64,000 nt of DNA, taken from the NCBI GenBank assembly GCA_963663665.2, contig CAXXKP010000010.1, positions 124,001-188,000 of the forward strand, read 5' to 3'. The position numbers and the translations under genes are program-made. Under the pieces are notes generated by a model that did no database searches, had not been told where the DNA came from, and saw only the letters and a list, made by a program, of their open reading frames with translations. The DNA comes from SABI01 sp963663665 (GTDB lineage Bacteria > Spirochaetota > Spirochaetia > Sphaerochaetales > Sphaerochaetaceae). This document shows positions 8,855 to 16,713 of the stretch, one piece after another; position 1 is the stretch's first letter; the number at the start of each line of letters is the position of its first letter.

Positions 8855-9164
8855 ACACCCAATACTTGGACCTCTTGAAGAGACGAGAATGGTAACACTC
8901 ATTGTTGACGGAGAGAAATTAGAAGCAAGAGAAGGTGAAATGATAGCAGCTGCATTGATTGCAACTGGAAAACAATATTTCAGAAAGACTATTAAAACTC
9001 ATGAACCGCGTGGAATCTATTGCGGTATCGGGCGTTGTACTGATTGTGTTATGACAGTGAATGGTATTCCAAACGTCCGTACATGCGTCACCCCAGTAGA
9101 AGATGGGATGATTATTGAAACCCAGATGGGATATGGGAAGTGGAATAAAGAGGAGCTGACATGA
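8835..9164 (+). CDS. [2Fe-2S] subunit of amino-acid dehydrogenase (HcnA-like)
   Basis: A 109-residue ferredoxin-like subunit with the fold of the N-terminal domain of sarcosine oxidase alpha and of HcnA. The cluster motif is CGIGRCTDC followed by a fourth cysteine in NVRTCVTP. A strong ribosome site (AAGGAGGAG) precedes the ATG, and the gene overlaps its upstream neighbour by 20 bases and the next one by 4 (ATGA), so translation is probably coupled. It should carry electrons between the two flavin subunits. Confidence 0.9.
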   Translation: MSLRILEHPILGPLEETRMVTLIVDGEKLEAREGEMIAAALIATGKQYFRKTIKTHEPRGIYCGIGRCTDCVMTVNGIPNVRTCVTPVEDGMIIETQMGYGKWNKEELT

Positions 9165-10243
9165 TAGATAAAGAAGTAGTTATTGTTGGTTCAGGCCCAG
9201 CTGGATTAAGTGCAGCCTTAGAGGCAAGTAAATCAGGTGCACACGTATTACTTGTTGATGAGAATAGTAAACCAGGCGGACAGTTATTTAAGCAGATTCA
9301 TAAATTCTTTGGTTCTAAAGATCACAGGGCAGGAATCCGTGGAGTAGATATTGGTACGGACTTGTTAAAGGAAGCAGAAAGTCTTCATATAGAAGTTTGG
9401 CTTAATTCAGAAGTGTGTGGCATTTTTAACCAAAATGAGTTGTGGATAGTTCAGAATAAAGCTACATCTGTGATGGTAAAGGCTAAAAGAATTATTATTG
9501 CAACTGGCGCTGTTGAAAATTCAGTTAACTTTCCTGGTTGGACTCTCCCCGGTGTCATGGGCGCAGGTGCTGCTCAAACCATGATTAATCTTCATAGAGT
9601 ACGCCCTGGAAACGATGTCTTGATGATCGGTTCGGGCAATGTTGGAGTCATTGTCTCCTACCAATTACTTCAAGCTGGAAGCAATGTAAAAGGGATAGTT
9701 GAAGCAGCTCCTCGCTTAGGTGGATATGGAGTTCATACTGCGAAAGTAAGAAGAGCTGGGGTTCCTTTTTATCCTTCTCATACAGTGAAAGAAGCGCATG
9801 GTAAAGACCACGTTGAAGAAGCTGTAGTAGTACGCCTCGATGAAAAATGGCAACAAATACCAGGGAGTGAGTTCACTCTCTCTGTCGATACCATTTGTAT
9901 TGCAGCGGGTTTAACACCACTTGTAGAACTTGCATTTGCAGCAGGATGTCGCCCAGTCTATTCTCCGTTGCTTGGAGGAATGGTTCCACTGCATAACAAA
10001 ATGATGCAAACAAGTATCCCCTCAATCTATATCGCAGGTGATATTTCAGGAGTAGAAGAAGCCTCCACTGCAATGGAAGAGGGGAGAATGGCTGGATTGA
10101 GTGCAGCCTTTTCTCTCGGGTATGTAAAGGAAGATGATTTTACCATACGCTATCATGAAGCGCTATCTAGAATGGATGCTTTACGAAGTGGAATGTTTGG
10201 TCAAAAACGACGTGATGCAAAAAATGAAATTTTTTCAAAGTAA
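9161..10243 (+). CDS. FAD/NAD(P)-binding subunit of amino-acid dehydrogenase (HcnB-like)
   Basis: Pyridine-nucleotide-disulfide-reductase-like flavoprotein of 360 residues. It shows a first dinucleotide fold VVIVGSGPAGLSAALEA at the N-terminus, ATGAVEN near residue 114, a second fold VLMIGSGNVGVIVS near residue 155, and the C-terminal IYIAGDISGVEEASTAMEEG, which closes FAD binding. This is the HcnB/OoxA subunit type without the fused BFD domain, which is supplied by the gene at 8564. It starts inside the stop of the 2Fe-2S subunit. The likely electron acceptor is the ferredoxin encoded next. Confidence 0.9.
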   Translation: MIDKEVVIVGSGPAGLSAALEASKSGAHVLLVDENSKPGGQLFKQIHKFFGSKDHRAGIRGVDIGTDLLKEAESLHIEVWLNSEVCGIFNQNELWIVQNKATSVMVKAKRIIIATGAVENSVNFPGWTLPGVMGAGAAQTMINLHRVRPGNDVLMIGSGNVGVIVSYQLLQAGSNVKGIVEAAPRLGGYGVHTAKVRRAGVPFYPSHTVKEAHGKDHVEEAVVVRLDEKWQQIPGSEFTLSVDTICIAAGLTPLVELAFAAGCRPVYSPLLGGMVPLHNKMMQTSIPSIYIAGDISGVEEASTAMEEGRMAGLSAAFSLGYVKEDDFTIRYHEALSRMDALRSGMFGQKRRDAKNEIFSK

Positions 10244-10260
10244 GAGGGAATATAATAGCC

Positions 10261-10785
10261 ATGAGTGATACAAATACCTATGATAAAGGATTGAAAATAA
10301 CTGGGGCAATGAGTTTAGAGGAGTTGAAAAACAGTCAATGTTACCAACTTCCTCCTGAATCAAGAGTTGCCCTTGCTGCTGTTATTGAATGTATTGAAGA
10401 AATTCCCTGCAATCCGTGTGAGACCGCCTGTCCTCAGCATGCAATAACGATCGGAAGTGAGATCACAAACGTCCCTGTTGTGAATTTAGATTTATGTAAT
10501 GGATGTGGACTCTGTGTCGCCGCATGTCCAGGGCTTGCTATTTATCTTAAGAAATTTGCTTTTAAGCCTGCACTTGCCTATATTTCGTTTACCTTTGAGT
10601 ATTATCCTCTCCCTAAGAAGGATGATGTAATACACATGATAGATCGTTTTGGTAATGTAGTGTGTGACGGGACAGTTGTAAAGGTTGTCAATATTGCGCG
10701 AAATGATAAGACTGTCATAGTTCATGCTACCTATCCAAATAAGTATTATGAACAGGTAGTGAATATGCAGAGATTACCTCGTTAA
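10261..10785 (+). CDS. 4Fe-4S ferredoxin-domain protein of the dehydrogenase operon
   Basis: A 174-residue protein with two [4Fe-4S] motifs: CNPCETACPQHAI near residues 51-63 and CNGCGLCVAACPGLAI near residues 80-95. They are flanked by an N-terminal segment of about 45 residues and a C-terminal segment of about 75 residues that I do not recognise as a named domain. It is the last gene of the operon. Similar proteins accompany HcnABC-like dehydrogenases in anaerobes and probably hand electrons to a soluble or membrane acceptor. Its stop codon overlaps the stop of the convergent dapB gene in the shared bases TTAA. Confidence 0.85.
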   Translation: MSDTNTYDKGLKITGAMSLEELKNSQCYQLPPESRVALAAVIECIEEIPCNPCETACPQHAITIGSEITNVPVVNLDLCNGCGLCVAACPGLAIYLKKFAFKPALAYISFTFEYYPLPKKDDVIHMIDRFGNVVCDGTVVKVVNIARNDKTVIVHATYPNKYYEQVVNMQRLPR

Positions 10786-11993
10786 ATATTAAATTCGTCC
10801 TTAATGATGCTGACCGCTTTAGAGGAAAGAGCAGTAGGACAGATGTAGGAGATTTTATTCTCACTGGTAGTAACAGTGAGAATAGGAATTCCACTCTTTG
10901 CCATAAGGTTGAAAACTCTGTAGGCAATACCACTTTGGAATTCCATTCCAGGACCTTCAACACTTATTTTAGATATCGAATCATCAATCGAGAATTGGAA
11001 AGGAAGATTACTCTGTAATGTTTCTAATAAGAGACGAGTTTTATTTTTGTCTTTATCTTTTATAGTAAATGAGATTGCTAAATGTGAATGATTTGTGAAT
11101 GTATGGCTAATCATATCAATAAAAACATCATTTAATGCAAGAATTTCATAGACTTTAGTAAGGTTCTTCATTTCGTTTGGAAGTTGCTCAATTGAAACAA
11201 GAACTTCCTCTTCGAACAAGGAGATTATGGTTACTGCACTCGTTGCATTAATCATATCTTGCATATTATACATTTTTGGTTTACTACCAGCAATGAATGA
11301 AGCAGCAGCAATTGCGCCTGTAGCAAAGACACTTCTTGAATAGGCACTATGACCAATTGAAATCACTTCATCCTTTCCTGCAAAAAGTACTTCATGTTCA
11401 CCAACTATCGAGCCACCACGAACGGAATGAATTCCAAGCTCATCTCCCTTTCTTAAAGCATCATTACCACTTCTTCCATGGACGAATCTTTTTTTTGACA
11501 ACAATACCTCGTTAATGGAATCAGCTAACATTAATGCTGTACCACTTGGAGCATCCTTCTTGAAATGGTGATGTTTTTCTATGATTTCAATATCATACCT
11601 ATCTCCGAGTACCTTGGCTGAGGACTGGAGTAGTTGTTGAATAAGATTAATGCCAACAGACATATTTGCAGATCTGAAAATAGGAATTTGAGATGATGCT
11701 TGTTCTAAGATGGAGAGTTCTTCTTGTTTTAATCCTGTCGTTGCTACAACTACAGGGATCTTCTTCGTAATGGCAACTGGTATATAATGCCCTATAGATA
11801 GTGGAGAAGAGAAGTCGATCATTACATCTGCATCTACAGAGCACTCTTCAAGAGATGTAAAAACAGGGTATTCTCTCTCACTTATACTCACATCAATGCC
11901 GGCAACTACTGCCATATCAGGAATATCGTGTATAAGTTCAGTGAGAACACTCCCCATTCTTCCGTTACATCCGTGTAATATCACTTTTACCAT
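10782..11993 (-). CDS. dapB: 4-hydroxy-tetrahydrodipicolinate reductase fused to aspartokinase-type ACT domains
   Basis: Residues 1 to about 245 are a complete DapB: GCNGRMGS nucleotide-binding loop, the TTG loop, EKHHHFKKDAPSGTA with the catalytic His pair and Lys, and a C-terminal GSKPKMYNMQDM. DapB reduces the DapA product with NAD(P)H. About 155 further residues resemble the tandem ACT regulatory domains of aspartate kinase, ending with ISVEGPGMEFQSGIAYRVF and ILTVTTSENKISY, much like the VGVGM...ISTSEIKIS signature of LysC. Normal DapB is about 250-270 residues, so this is a fusion. In aspartokinase these domains bind lysine or threonine, so feedback control of DapB by lysine is a fair inference. 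It is probably co-transcribed with dapA 87 bases upstream. Confidence 0.92.
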   Translation of the reverse strand: MVKVILHGCNGRMGSVLTELIHDIPDMAVVAGIDVSISEREYPVFTSLEECSVDADVMIDFSSPLSIGHYIPVAITKKIPVVVATTGLKQEELSILEQASSQIPIFRSANMSVGINLIQQLLQSSAKVLGDRYDIEIIEKHHHFKKDAPSGTALMLADSINEVLLSKKRFVHGRSGNDALRKGDELGIHSVRGGSIVGEHEVLFAGKDEVISIGHSAYSRSVFATGAIAAASFIAGSKPKMYNMQDMINATSAVTIISLFEEEVLVSIEQLPNEMKNLTKVYEILALNDVFIDMISHTFTNHSHLAISFTIKDKDKNKTRLLLETLQSNLPFQFSIDDSISKISVEGPGMEFQSGIAYRVFNLMAKSGIPILTVTTSENKISYICPTALSSKAVSIIKDEFNI

Positions 11994-12032
11994 TATCCAC
12001 CTCTCATTATTTTTTTCTTCGAAGTGGAATTA

Positions 12033-12078
12033 TGTTATTATAAAAACATTAAATAATCAATAATAACATTTCGTTATT
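12033..12078 (-). promoter_or_regulatory. AT-rich palindromes between dapA and dapB
   Basis: TGTTATTATAAAAACA (12033-12048) is a near-perfect 16-bp inverted repeat and occurs identically at 16714-16729 in front of dapB2. On the minus strand it contains TATAAT, a possible -10 for dapB. A second palindrome, AATAAC-N5-GTTATT, lies at 12062-12078 just past the dapA stop. The first is a candidate operator shared by the two dapB genes; the second may be a weak hairpin. Confidence 0.5.
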
Positions 12079-12080
12079 TT

Positions 12081-12947
12081 TTAAAACATTTTGCTGGTAT
12101 TAAATAGTATTTTCTTTGCCTCACTACTCATTCTTGTCATAGGAAGTCTGAAATATTCTTTAATAAGTCCCTCTTTAGCCATATATGTTTTTACAGGGAT
12201 AGGATTTGTTTCTAAGAAGAAATTGATAAAGAAAGGATACAGAGCGTGGTAAATTTCAATTCCTTCCTCAAGTTTTCCTTCTAAAAGTAAGTGCGTCATT
12301 TTTACTATTTGGGATGGGAACATATTAGAAGCAACTGAGATTATTCCTTGACCACCACAGGTAACCATAGGGAGAGTGAAGGCATCATCACCAGAAAAGA
12401 TAGCTAAATCACTTGGCTTATCGTGCAGGAGATTAAGAACTTGCCCCATATTCCCACTAGCTTCTTTTATAGCCTTCACTCTTGGGTTTTTAGCTAACTC
12501 CAAAAGCGTTGAATTAGGAATATTCACACCAGTTCTCCCTGGTATATTATAGATCATCATATCAAGGTCAACACTCTCTGCAATAGAGGAGAAATGCTGA
12601 TACAATCCATCTAGAGTTGGTTTATTATAATAGGGAGATACTTGTAAGCTCATAGAGGCGCCTAAATCTTTAGCCTCTTTTGTTGCTTCTATCGCATGTT
12701 TTGTACTGTTAGAACCCGACCCAACTATGACAGGAATTTTCCCATCAGCAATCTTTACCGCAATACTAATGAGTTTGACTTTTTCATCTTTCTCTAGTGT
12801 AGGACTCTCTGCAGTAGTTCCAATCGGTACGAGACCATCAATACCTTGTTCTATCTGTCTGTGTACGAGTGCTTCATAAGCACCATAATCGACACTACCG
12901 TCTTCGTTAAATGGGGTGATTAATGCAGTAAATACACCTTTTATCAT
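12081..12947 (-). CDS. dapA: 4-hydroxy-tetrahydrodipicolinate synthase (copy 1)
   Basis: Condenses pyruvate with aspartate semialdehyde. The 288 residues align closely with true DapA: GTTAESPTL at 43-51 (Thr44/Thr45), SPYYNKP at 104-110, Tyr133 and Arg138 in YNIPGRTG, Schiff-base Lys161 in AIKEASG, and the C-terminal NPIPVKT. The numbering of Tyr133, Arg138 and Lys161 matches E. coli DapA, which argues against the aldolase and deaminase members of the family. The start is supported by AAGGAG. The promoter carries the CTCA-N5-TGAG operator. A second copy lies at 17578. Confidence 0.95.
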   Translation of the reverse strand: MIKGVFTALITPFNEDGSVDYGAYEALVHRQIEQGIDGLVPIGTTAESPTLEKDEKVKLISIAVKIADGKIPVIVGSGSNSTKHAIEATKEAKDLGASMSLQVSPYYNKPTLDGLYQHFSSIAESVDLDMMIYNIPGRTGVNIPNSTLLELAKNPRVKAIKEASGNMGQVLNLLHDKPSDLAIFSGDDAFTLPMVTCGGQGIISVASNMFPSQIVKMTHLLLEGKLEEGIEIYHALYPFFINFFLETNPIPVKTYMAKEGLIKEYFRLPMTRMSSEAKKILFNTSKMF

Positions 12948-12973
12948 GAGAAACTCCTTAACAACTTTCTATG

Positions 12974-13025
12974 CTACTCATACTATGAGTGGTAGTAGTG
13001 TAATACGAAATATGAGCTAAGTCAA
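12974..13025 (-). promoter_or_regulatory. dapA promoter with CTACTCA-type operator
   Basis: On the minus strand, -35 TTGACT (13020-13025), 17-base spacer, -10 TACACT (12997-13002). Immediately downstream is the operator CTACTCA-N5-TGAGT at 12974-12990, extended to GGTAG on one side (to 12995). Core spacing and arms match the asd and TRAP sites. Confidence 0.7.
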
Positions 13026-13444
13026 TAAAAAATTATCTACGTTGCTTCATAAGAAAATTTTTCATAATCTATCTTTCAATGGATTATCATCAACTGAATA
13101 TGTAAAGAAATTTCAGCCATGTGATGGAAGAATTTATGCAAAGAATCAGAGGAATTACATAAGAATAGTGATAAAAAGTATTGCATAATGGTTTTCAAAA
13201 TTATGAAGTGTAATAAGTACCCTTTAAAAGAAATGTTTTTAATTATTCTACGTCATCACTATATGAGGACGAGATCAATTTATTTCAATACTAATAACCA
13301 ATAAGCCAATAACCTGATATCCAAAAAGTTTAGAGATGTAATTGTAAATCTTCTACCATCTCGCTTCTACCTATTCCTCGATTGTATGAGGAAGGAATTG
13401 AAAGTGTTTCACAAATTAGCAACTTACTCTTCATTTTCACTTAA
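13026..13444. other. Gene-free AT-rich spacer upstream of dapA
   Basis: About 420 bases with no convincing gene. One frame stays open for about 55 codons from 13021 but has no start codon with a ribosome site and resembles nothing I know. TTCCTC-N8-GAGGAA at 13374-13393 is a small inverted repeat of unclear meaning. The stretch may hold decayed sequence from the insertion event next to it. Confidence 0.4.
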
Positions 13445-13599
13445 GAGGAATTACTCAGAGTATTATTTCATAAAAATAATAGTTTTACCCAATATAGAAA
13501 AAAGATTTGAGGAATAAGTGGAAAATTTCTTATTTGGATTAGTTTTGCCTCAACGAAATACCATTTTTTCCTAGTTTAGATGAGTGAGATGGATTATAA
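13445..13599 (+). repeat. 155-bp direct repeat, left copy
   Basis: Matches 15745-15899 over 155 bases with a single difference (CTAGTTTAGA here, CTAGTATAGA there). The two copies are exactly 2300 bp apart and enclose the transposase gene. The repeat contains TATTATT-N7-AATAATA and AATAAG-N10-CTTATT inverted repeats. It is far too long for an ordinary target-site duplication. Confidence 0.95.
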
Positions 13600-13627
13600 C
13601 CTGAGTTTTCGCGGAGAAAGACGAAAA

Positions 13628-13673
13628 AGAGGTGCTAATACATTGTAATATAACAATATATGGAAGCACCTCT
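13628..13673 (-). terminator. Terminator of the transposase gene
   Basis: Stem AGAGGTGCT (13628-13636) / AGCACCTCT (13665-13673), with an inner ATTGT...ACAAT helix. On the minus strand it is followed by a T-rich run (rc of 13620-13628) after the transposase stop. Confidence 0.7.
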
Positions 13674-13700
13674 GTAGAATATATCAGTAGTACGTCAGTT

Positions 13701-15584
13701 CTATTTCTTAGTTGCCGCAAGCATACTTCTTATCGCTGAACTTGTGTAAATGTTTCTTCCAAAATCAATATTAAGTCTTTCATGTAGCCTTTGAAGTACT
13801 TTACTATAGTAGAGTGTTTTGAACGTATTATCATTTAATTGATCCACATTCGCTCTTCTCAATGAAGTAATAATCTGTTCAGACGAGTATTCATGGTCCA
13901 ATTCATGTTCAAGAATTCTTACAATCAACAATGAGATGAAGCATGTGAGGAAGTGGGAATTAATTCTTTCTTCTCTAGAAACATATACAGGTCTCGCATC
14001 GAGTTCGCTCTTAGTGACTCTGAAGGTTTGTTCTATCTTCCACAGTCCATGGTACATATCTACAATGTCTAAGGGTGTAACTATTCTATTGAGCTGAAGC
14101 ATTCCTTCTTTTTTCAGCCATCGACTCTTCCTGCCAAACAGGTTCTCAATTTCCCCAGTTTCTTTCCCTCTCTCATCCACTAACAACTTTAATCCAGTTA
14201 CATTAGTCTCTATGACATAGAATCCATCAAGAGACTCATCTTCTTCTAGCTTTTCAAAATCAAATATAATCTTTGCATCATATGTTTCAACTTGGCTTTT
14301 TGTCTTCTTGTCATAAATCTGGGTCTTCAGGTATTTATTCTTCCCATGATTGTTATCTACGACATCCTTGCTATGCGAATGTGATGCAGCAAGTGCTTTC
14401 TCTACTGCCCCTTGTCTATCAAGCTTAGCCCGAGCAGCATACTTAGCTGACCAGTAGACAATCTGGTAATGTCCAACTCCTTTTACACTCTTTCTCTCTC
14501 CATCAGTATTATTAACATACGTATCTTTTACTTCATCTAAAACTTTATACATGAAAGAAACGGAAGTTGTAGTATCTAAAGTGCTAATCTGTCTCCCACT
14601 CTCATCAAATTTTATGTATCCATCAAGATCTCTTACGCTCTTTTTGAGTACATCAGTTCCACCTCTTACTGATTTACTAAAGATGTATCCATTATGATTG
14701 GTAATAACATCACTAATATTGTCTCCACTCATCATCCCTTTGTCTGCAACAAAGATGATGTGATCCATATCGAGCTGGTTTCTTACCTTTTCACTCATAG
14801 GAGTAAAAGTCTTGCAGTCGTTCGTGTTTCCTGGAAACAGATCATAGGTGACAGGAAACCCCTTGTCATCCATAAACAGTCCCATTTGAACAATAGGACT
14901 CGGACGGTGCTCTTTACTCACACCCTTTCTTCTAAAGGAATCTTCATTATCTATTTCAAAGTAGTAGTTAGTTACATCATAGAATAAGAGAGTGGAATCT
15001 CTGTTGTACTGCTCTACCATCATCCTATGGAGATGCTGAAGAAGATCTTCTGAGTAATCAGGGAGAATACTCAAAGACCGATACACAGCATTAAGGTCAA
15101 AATCCATCTTGTCAAAATACTTATCTTTATGAGACCAGGCAGCACGTTTAGACCCTGGCTCAAGTATTCTCTCATACACAAGAAGCTTCAACACAGAAGT
15201 AAGATTGTAGCCAAGGTTTAGGTATTTGCGCCTATCATCAATGAATTTGTGAATACCTAGATTATGGAACACCTTACTTATTGCAGCATAGCCAATATTT
15301 TTAACACAGTCATAACTCTCTGTATTCTCATCAAAGGGGAGGATGGCTTGTGGAGAAAACTCAATAGTGATGGATTTTAATGCTTCCTGTTTGTCTTTGG
15401 TTTTCTGCTTGGCAACTTCTCTGAAATGCTTAATGGGATCATCATACTGCTTTTCCAACTCATCTAGATATCCGAGACGCTCCACCTTCTTACTGCTGGG
15501 AGGACTGTTCGGCTTTCTATATGCTTCAGCAAAATATAAAACAATACGACCATTTTTATCGGGTGGGCTTTTTTTCACAAACAT
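13701..15584 (-). CDS. IS1634-family transposase
   Basis: A 627-residue DDE transposase that appears intact. The N-terminus (FVKKSPPDKNGRIVLYFAEAYR...KVERLGYLDEL) is typical of the IS1634 group. Likely catalytic acids are in LLFYDVTNYYFE, in IIFVADKGMMSGDNI and in the C-terminal GLWKIEQTFRVTKSELDARPVYV block, where Glu is the third member. A good ribosome site (AAGGAG) precedes the ATG, and a promoter lies upstream (TTGTAG, 17-base spacer, TATAAT at 15603-15631). No frameshift is seen, so the element may still be active. Confidence 0.92.
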   Translation of the reverse strand: MFVKKSPPDKNGRIVLYFAEAYRKPNSPPSSKKVERLGYLDELEKQYDDPIKHFREVAKQKTKDKQEALKSITIEFSPQAILPFDENTESYDCVKNIGYAAISKVFHNLGIHKFIDDRRKYLNLGYNLTSVLKLLVYERILEPGSKRAAWSHKDKYFDKMDFDLNAVYRSLSILPDYSEDLLQHLHRMMVEQYNRDSTLLFYDVTNYYFEIDNEDSFRRKGVSKEHRPSPIVQMGLFMDDKGFPVTYDLFPGNTNDCKTFTPMSEKVRNQLDMDHIIFVADKGMMSGDNISDVITNHNGYIFSKSVRGGTDVLKKSVRDLDGYIKFDESGRQISTLDTTTSVSFMYKVLDEVKDTYVNNTDGERKSVKGVGHYQIVYWSAKYAARAKLDRQGAVEKALAASHSHSKDVVDNNHGKNKYLKTQIYDKKTKSQVETYDAKIIFDFEKLEEDESLDGFYVIETNVTGLKLLVDERGKETGEIENLFGRKSRWLKKEGMLQLNRIVTPLDIVDMYHGLWKIEQTFRVTKSELDARPVYVSREERINSHFLTCFISLLIVRILEHELDHEYSSEQIITSLRRANVDQLNDNTFKTLYYSKVLQRLHERLNIDFGRNIYTSSAIRSMLAATKK

Positions 15585-15602
15585 ATCATTACTCCTTGAA
15601 GA

Positions 15603-15631
15603 ATTATATCACAATATAAGATGTACTACAA
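15603..15631 (-). promoter_or_regulatory. Promoter of the transposase gene
   Basis: On the minus strand, -35 TTGTAG (15626-15631), 17-base spacer and a perfect -10 TATAAT (15603-15608), 19 bases before the ATG. Confidence 0.6.
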
Positions 15632-15744
15632 TGTGCTACGTAATATTTCTTTAAAAAATATTTAAAAAGACAAAAAAAAAGACCGTTAGGCCATTAGGAT
15701 TGAGTTTTTTTAGATTACGCTTTATTTATAAGTGACAAAGACCG

Positions 15745-15899
15745 GAGGAATTACTCAGAGTATTATTTCATAAAAATAATAGTTTTACCCAATATAGAAA
15801 AAAGATTTGAGGAATAAGTGGAAAATTTCTTATTTGGATTAGTTTTGCCTCAACGAAATACCATTTTTTCCTAGTATAGATGAGTGAGATGGATTATAA
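15745..15899 (+). repeat. 155-bp direct repeat, right copy
   Basis: Partner of 13445-13599 with one mismatch. It lies directly upstream of the FCD regulator and probably is the regulator's native leader. TATAAT at 15895-15900, spanning its right edge, could be the regulator's -10, though no good -35 is seen. In the left copy the last base of that hexamer is changed to C by the junction. Confidence 0.95.
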
Positions 15900-15945
15900 T
15901 TGAAGAAGCTAGAGAGCGTGTAGAAAACACCATTGGGGGGTACTT

Positions 15946-16701
15946 TTGGATATTTCAAAGGATAAATGGAAAAAATCGATTTTAGAGATTCTCAATGCGT
16001 CAGATGAACCTGTAGGGTCTTGGTACATTGTCAATGTTTTTAATGAAAAAGGCATTGATGTTAGCAGTGCTACAATCGGACGAGAACTTAATCAGCTAGA
16101 AGTTCTCGGGTATGTAGAAAAGCATGGATTCAAAGGGCGCAGTATCACGCTACTGGGGAAACAACTCATTGAAGTGGCGAAAACTACTCTTGAACTTGAT
16201 TACTATAAAAAAAGTCTTGAGCTCCTTATCACAAGTGATGTCTTAGAGAATTTCTTGATGGTATTAGAAGCTCGCATGGCTATAGAAAGACAAACAGCTC
16301 GTCTTGCGGCAACACGCATTACAGATGAGGAACTTAATGAATTAGAAAAGCGTCTTGATGAACAGATGTCCCATTCAAAGGACCATGTGAGTATTGCTCA
16401 AGATGATGTAGTCTTCCACTCTATGATTTCGAAGGCTTCAAAGAACAAAGCTCTTTTCTCCTTGTATATGATACTTTCTTCTATGGGCCAGCAATCACAA
16501 CTATTTGAAGAATTAAGGACACGAGTAAAAGATAACTATTCCCCATTCCATCAACAGATATTCAATGCTATTAAAGAAAGGGATCCAGAAAAAGCAGAGA
16601 GCTGCATGGTTGATCACATAAGTAAACTTATTGTTGATGTAAATATGTATTGGGAAGAGTATCAAAAGAATCGCAAAGAGGACGATGGAAGAATCCTCTA
16701 A
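15946..16701 (+). CDS. Transcription regulator: RNase R-type winged helix plus FCD domain
   Basis: A 251-residue DNA-binding protein. Residues about 8-75 (ILEILNASDEPVGSWYIVN...ATIGRELNQLEVLGYVEKHG) resemble the winged-helix domain found at the N-terminus of RNase R and in NrpR, not a GntR helix-turn-helix. Residues about 95-235 are an all-helical FCD ligand domain (EARMAIERQTARLAATRI...DDVVFHSMI...HQQIFNAIKERD) as in the FadR branch of GntR regulators, including the Asp and His typical of its metal site. The start is TTG, preceded by a run of six G at 15935-15940. It heads the second dap set, 100 bases before dapB2, and is the best candidate for the shared operators. FCD proteins usually sense organic or amino acids. 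Confidence 0.85.
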   Translation: MDISKDKWKKSILEILNASDEPVGSWYIVNVFNEKGIDVSSATIGRELNQLEVLGYVEKHGFKGRSITLLGKQLIEVAKTTLELDYYKKSLELLITSDVLENFLMVLEARMAIERQTARLAATRITDEELNELEKRLDEQMSHSKDHVSIAQDDVVFHSMISKASKNKALFSLYMILSSMGQQSQLFEELRTRVKDNYSPFHQQIFNAIKERDPEKAESCMVDHISKLIVDVNMYWEEYQKNRKEDDGRIL

Positions 16702-16713
16702 GTAATAAAAATT

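Larger units (their letters stand above)
13600..15744 (-). mobile_element. IS1634-like insertion sequence between two 155-bp repeats
   Basis: The segment between the repeats holds one transposase gene with its own promoter and terminator. The left junction reads CCTGAGTTTTCGCGGAGAAA, which looks like an IS end. I could not find its reverse complement at the right junction, so the exact termini are undefined and the right end may be lost or rearranged. The element separates the dapA-dapB pair from the regulator and the second dap set. Confidence 0.75.

Noticed and set aside
7378..12947. Hydroxyproline degradation cluster
   Set aside because: The dehydrogenase subunits fit, but both DapA proteins have true DapA residues, there is no epimerase or semialdehyde dehydrogenase of that pathway, and asd leads the operon. 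It remains a possibility for the dehydrogenase alone.
13021..13190. Open frame of about 55 codons beside the left repeat
   Set aside because: No start codon with a ribosome site and no recognisable similarity; probably chance or decayed sequence.
13600..15744. Terminal inverted repeats of the IS1634-like element
   Set aside because: The left junction looks like an IS end, but I could not find a matching reverse complement at the right junction, so I do not report inverted repeats.
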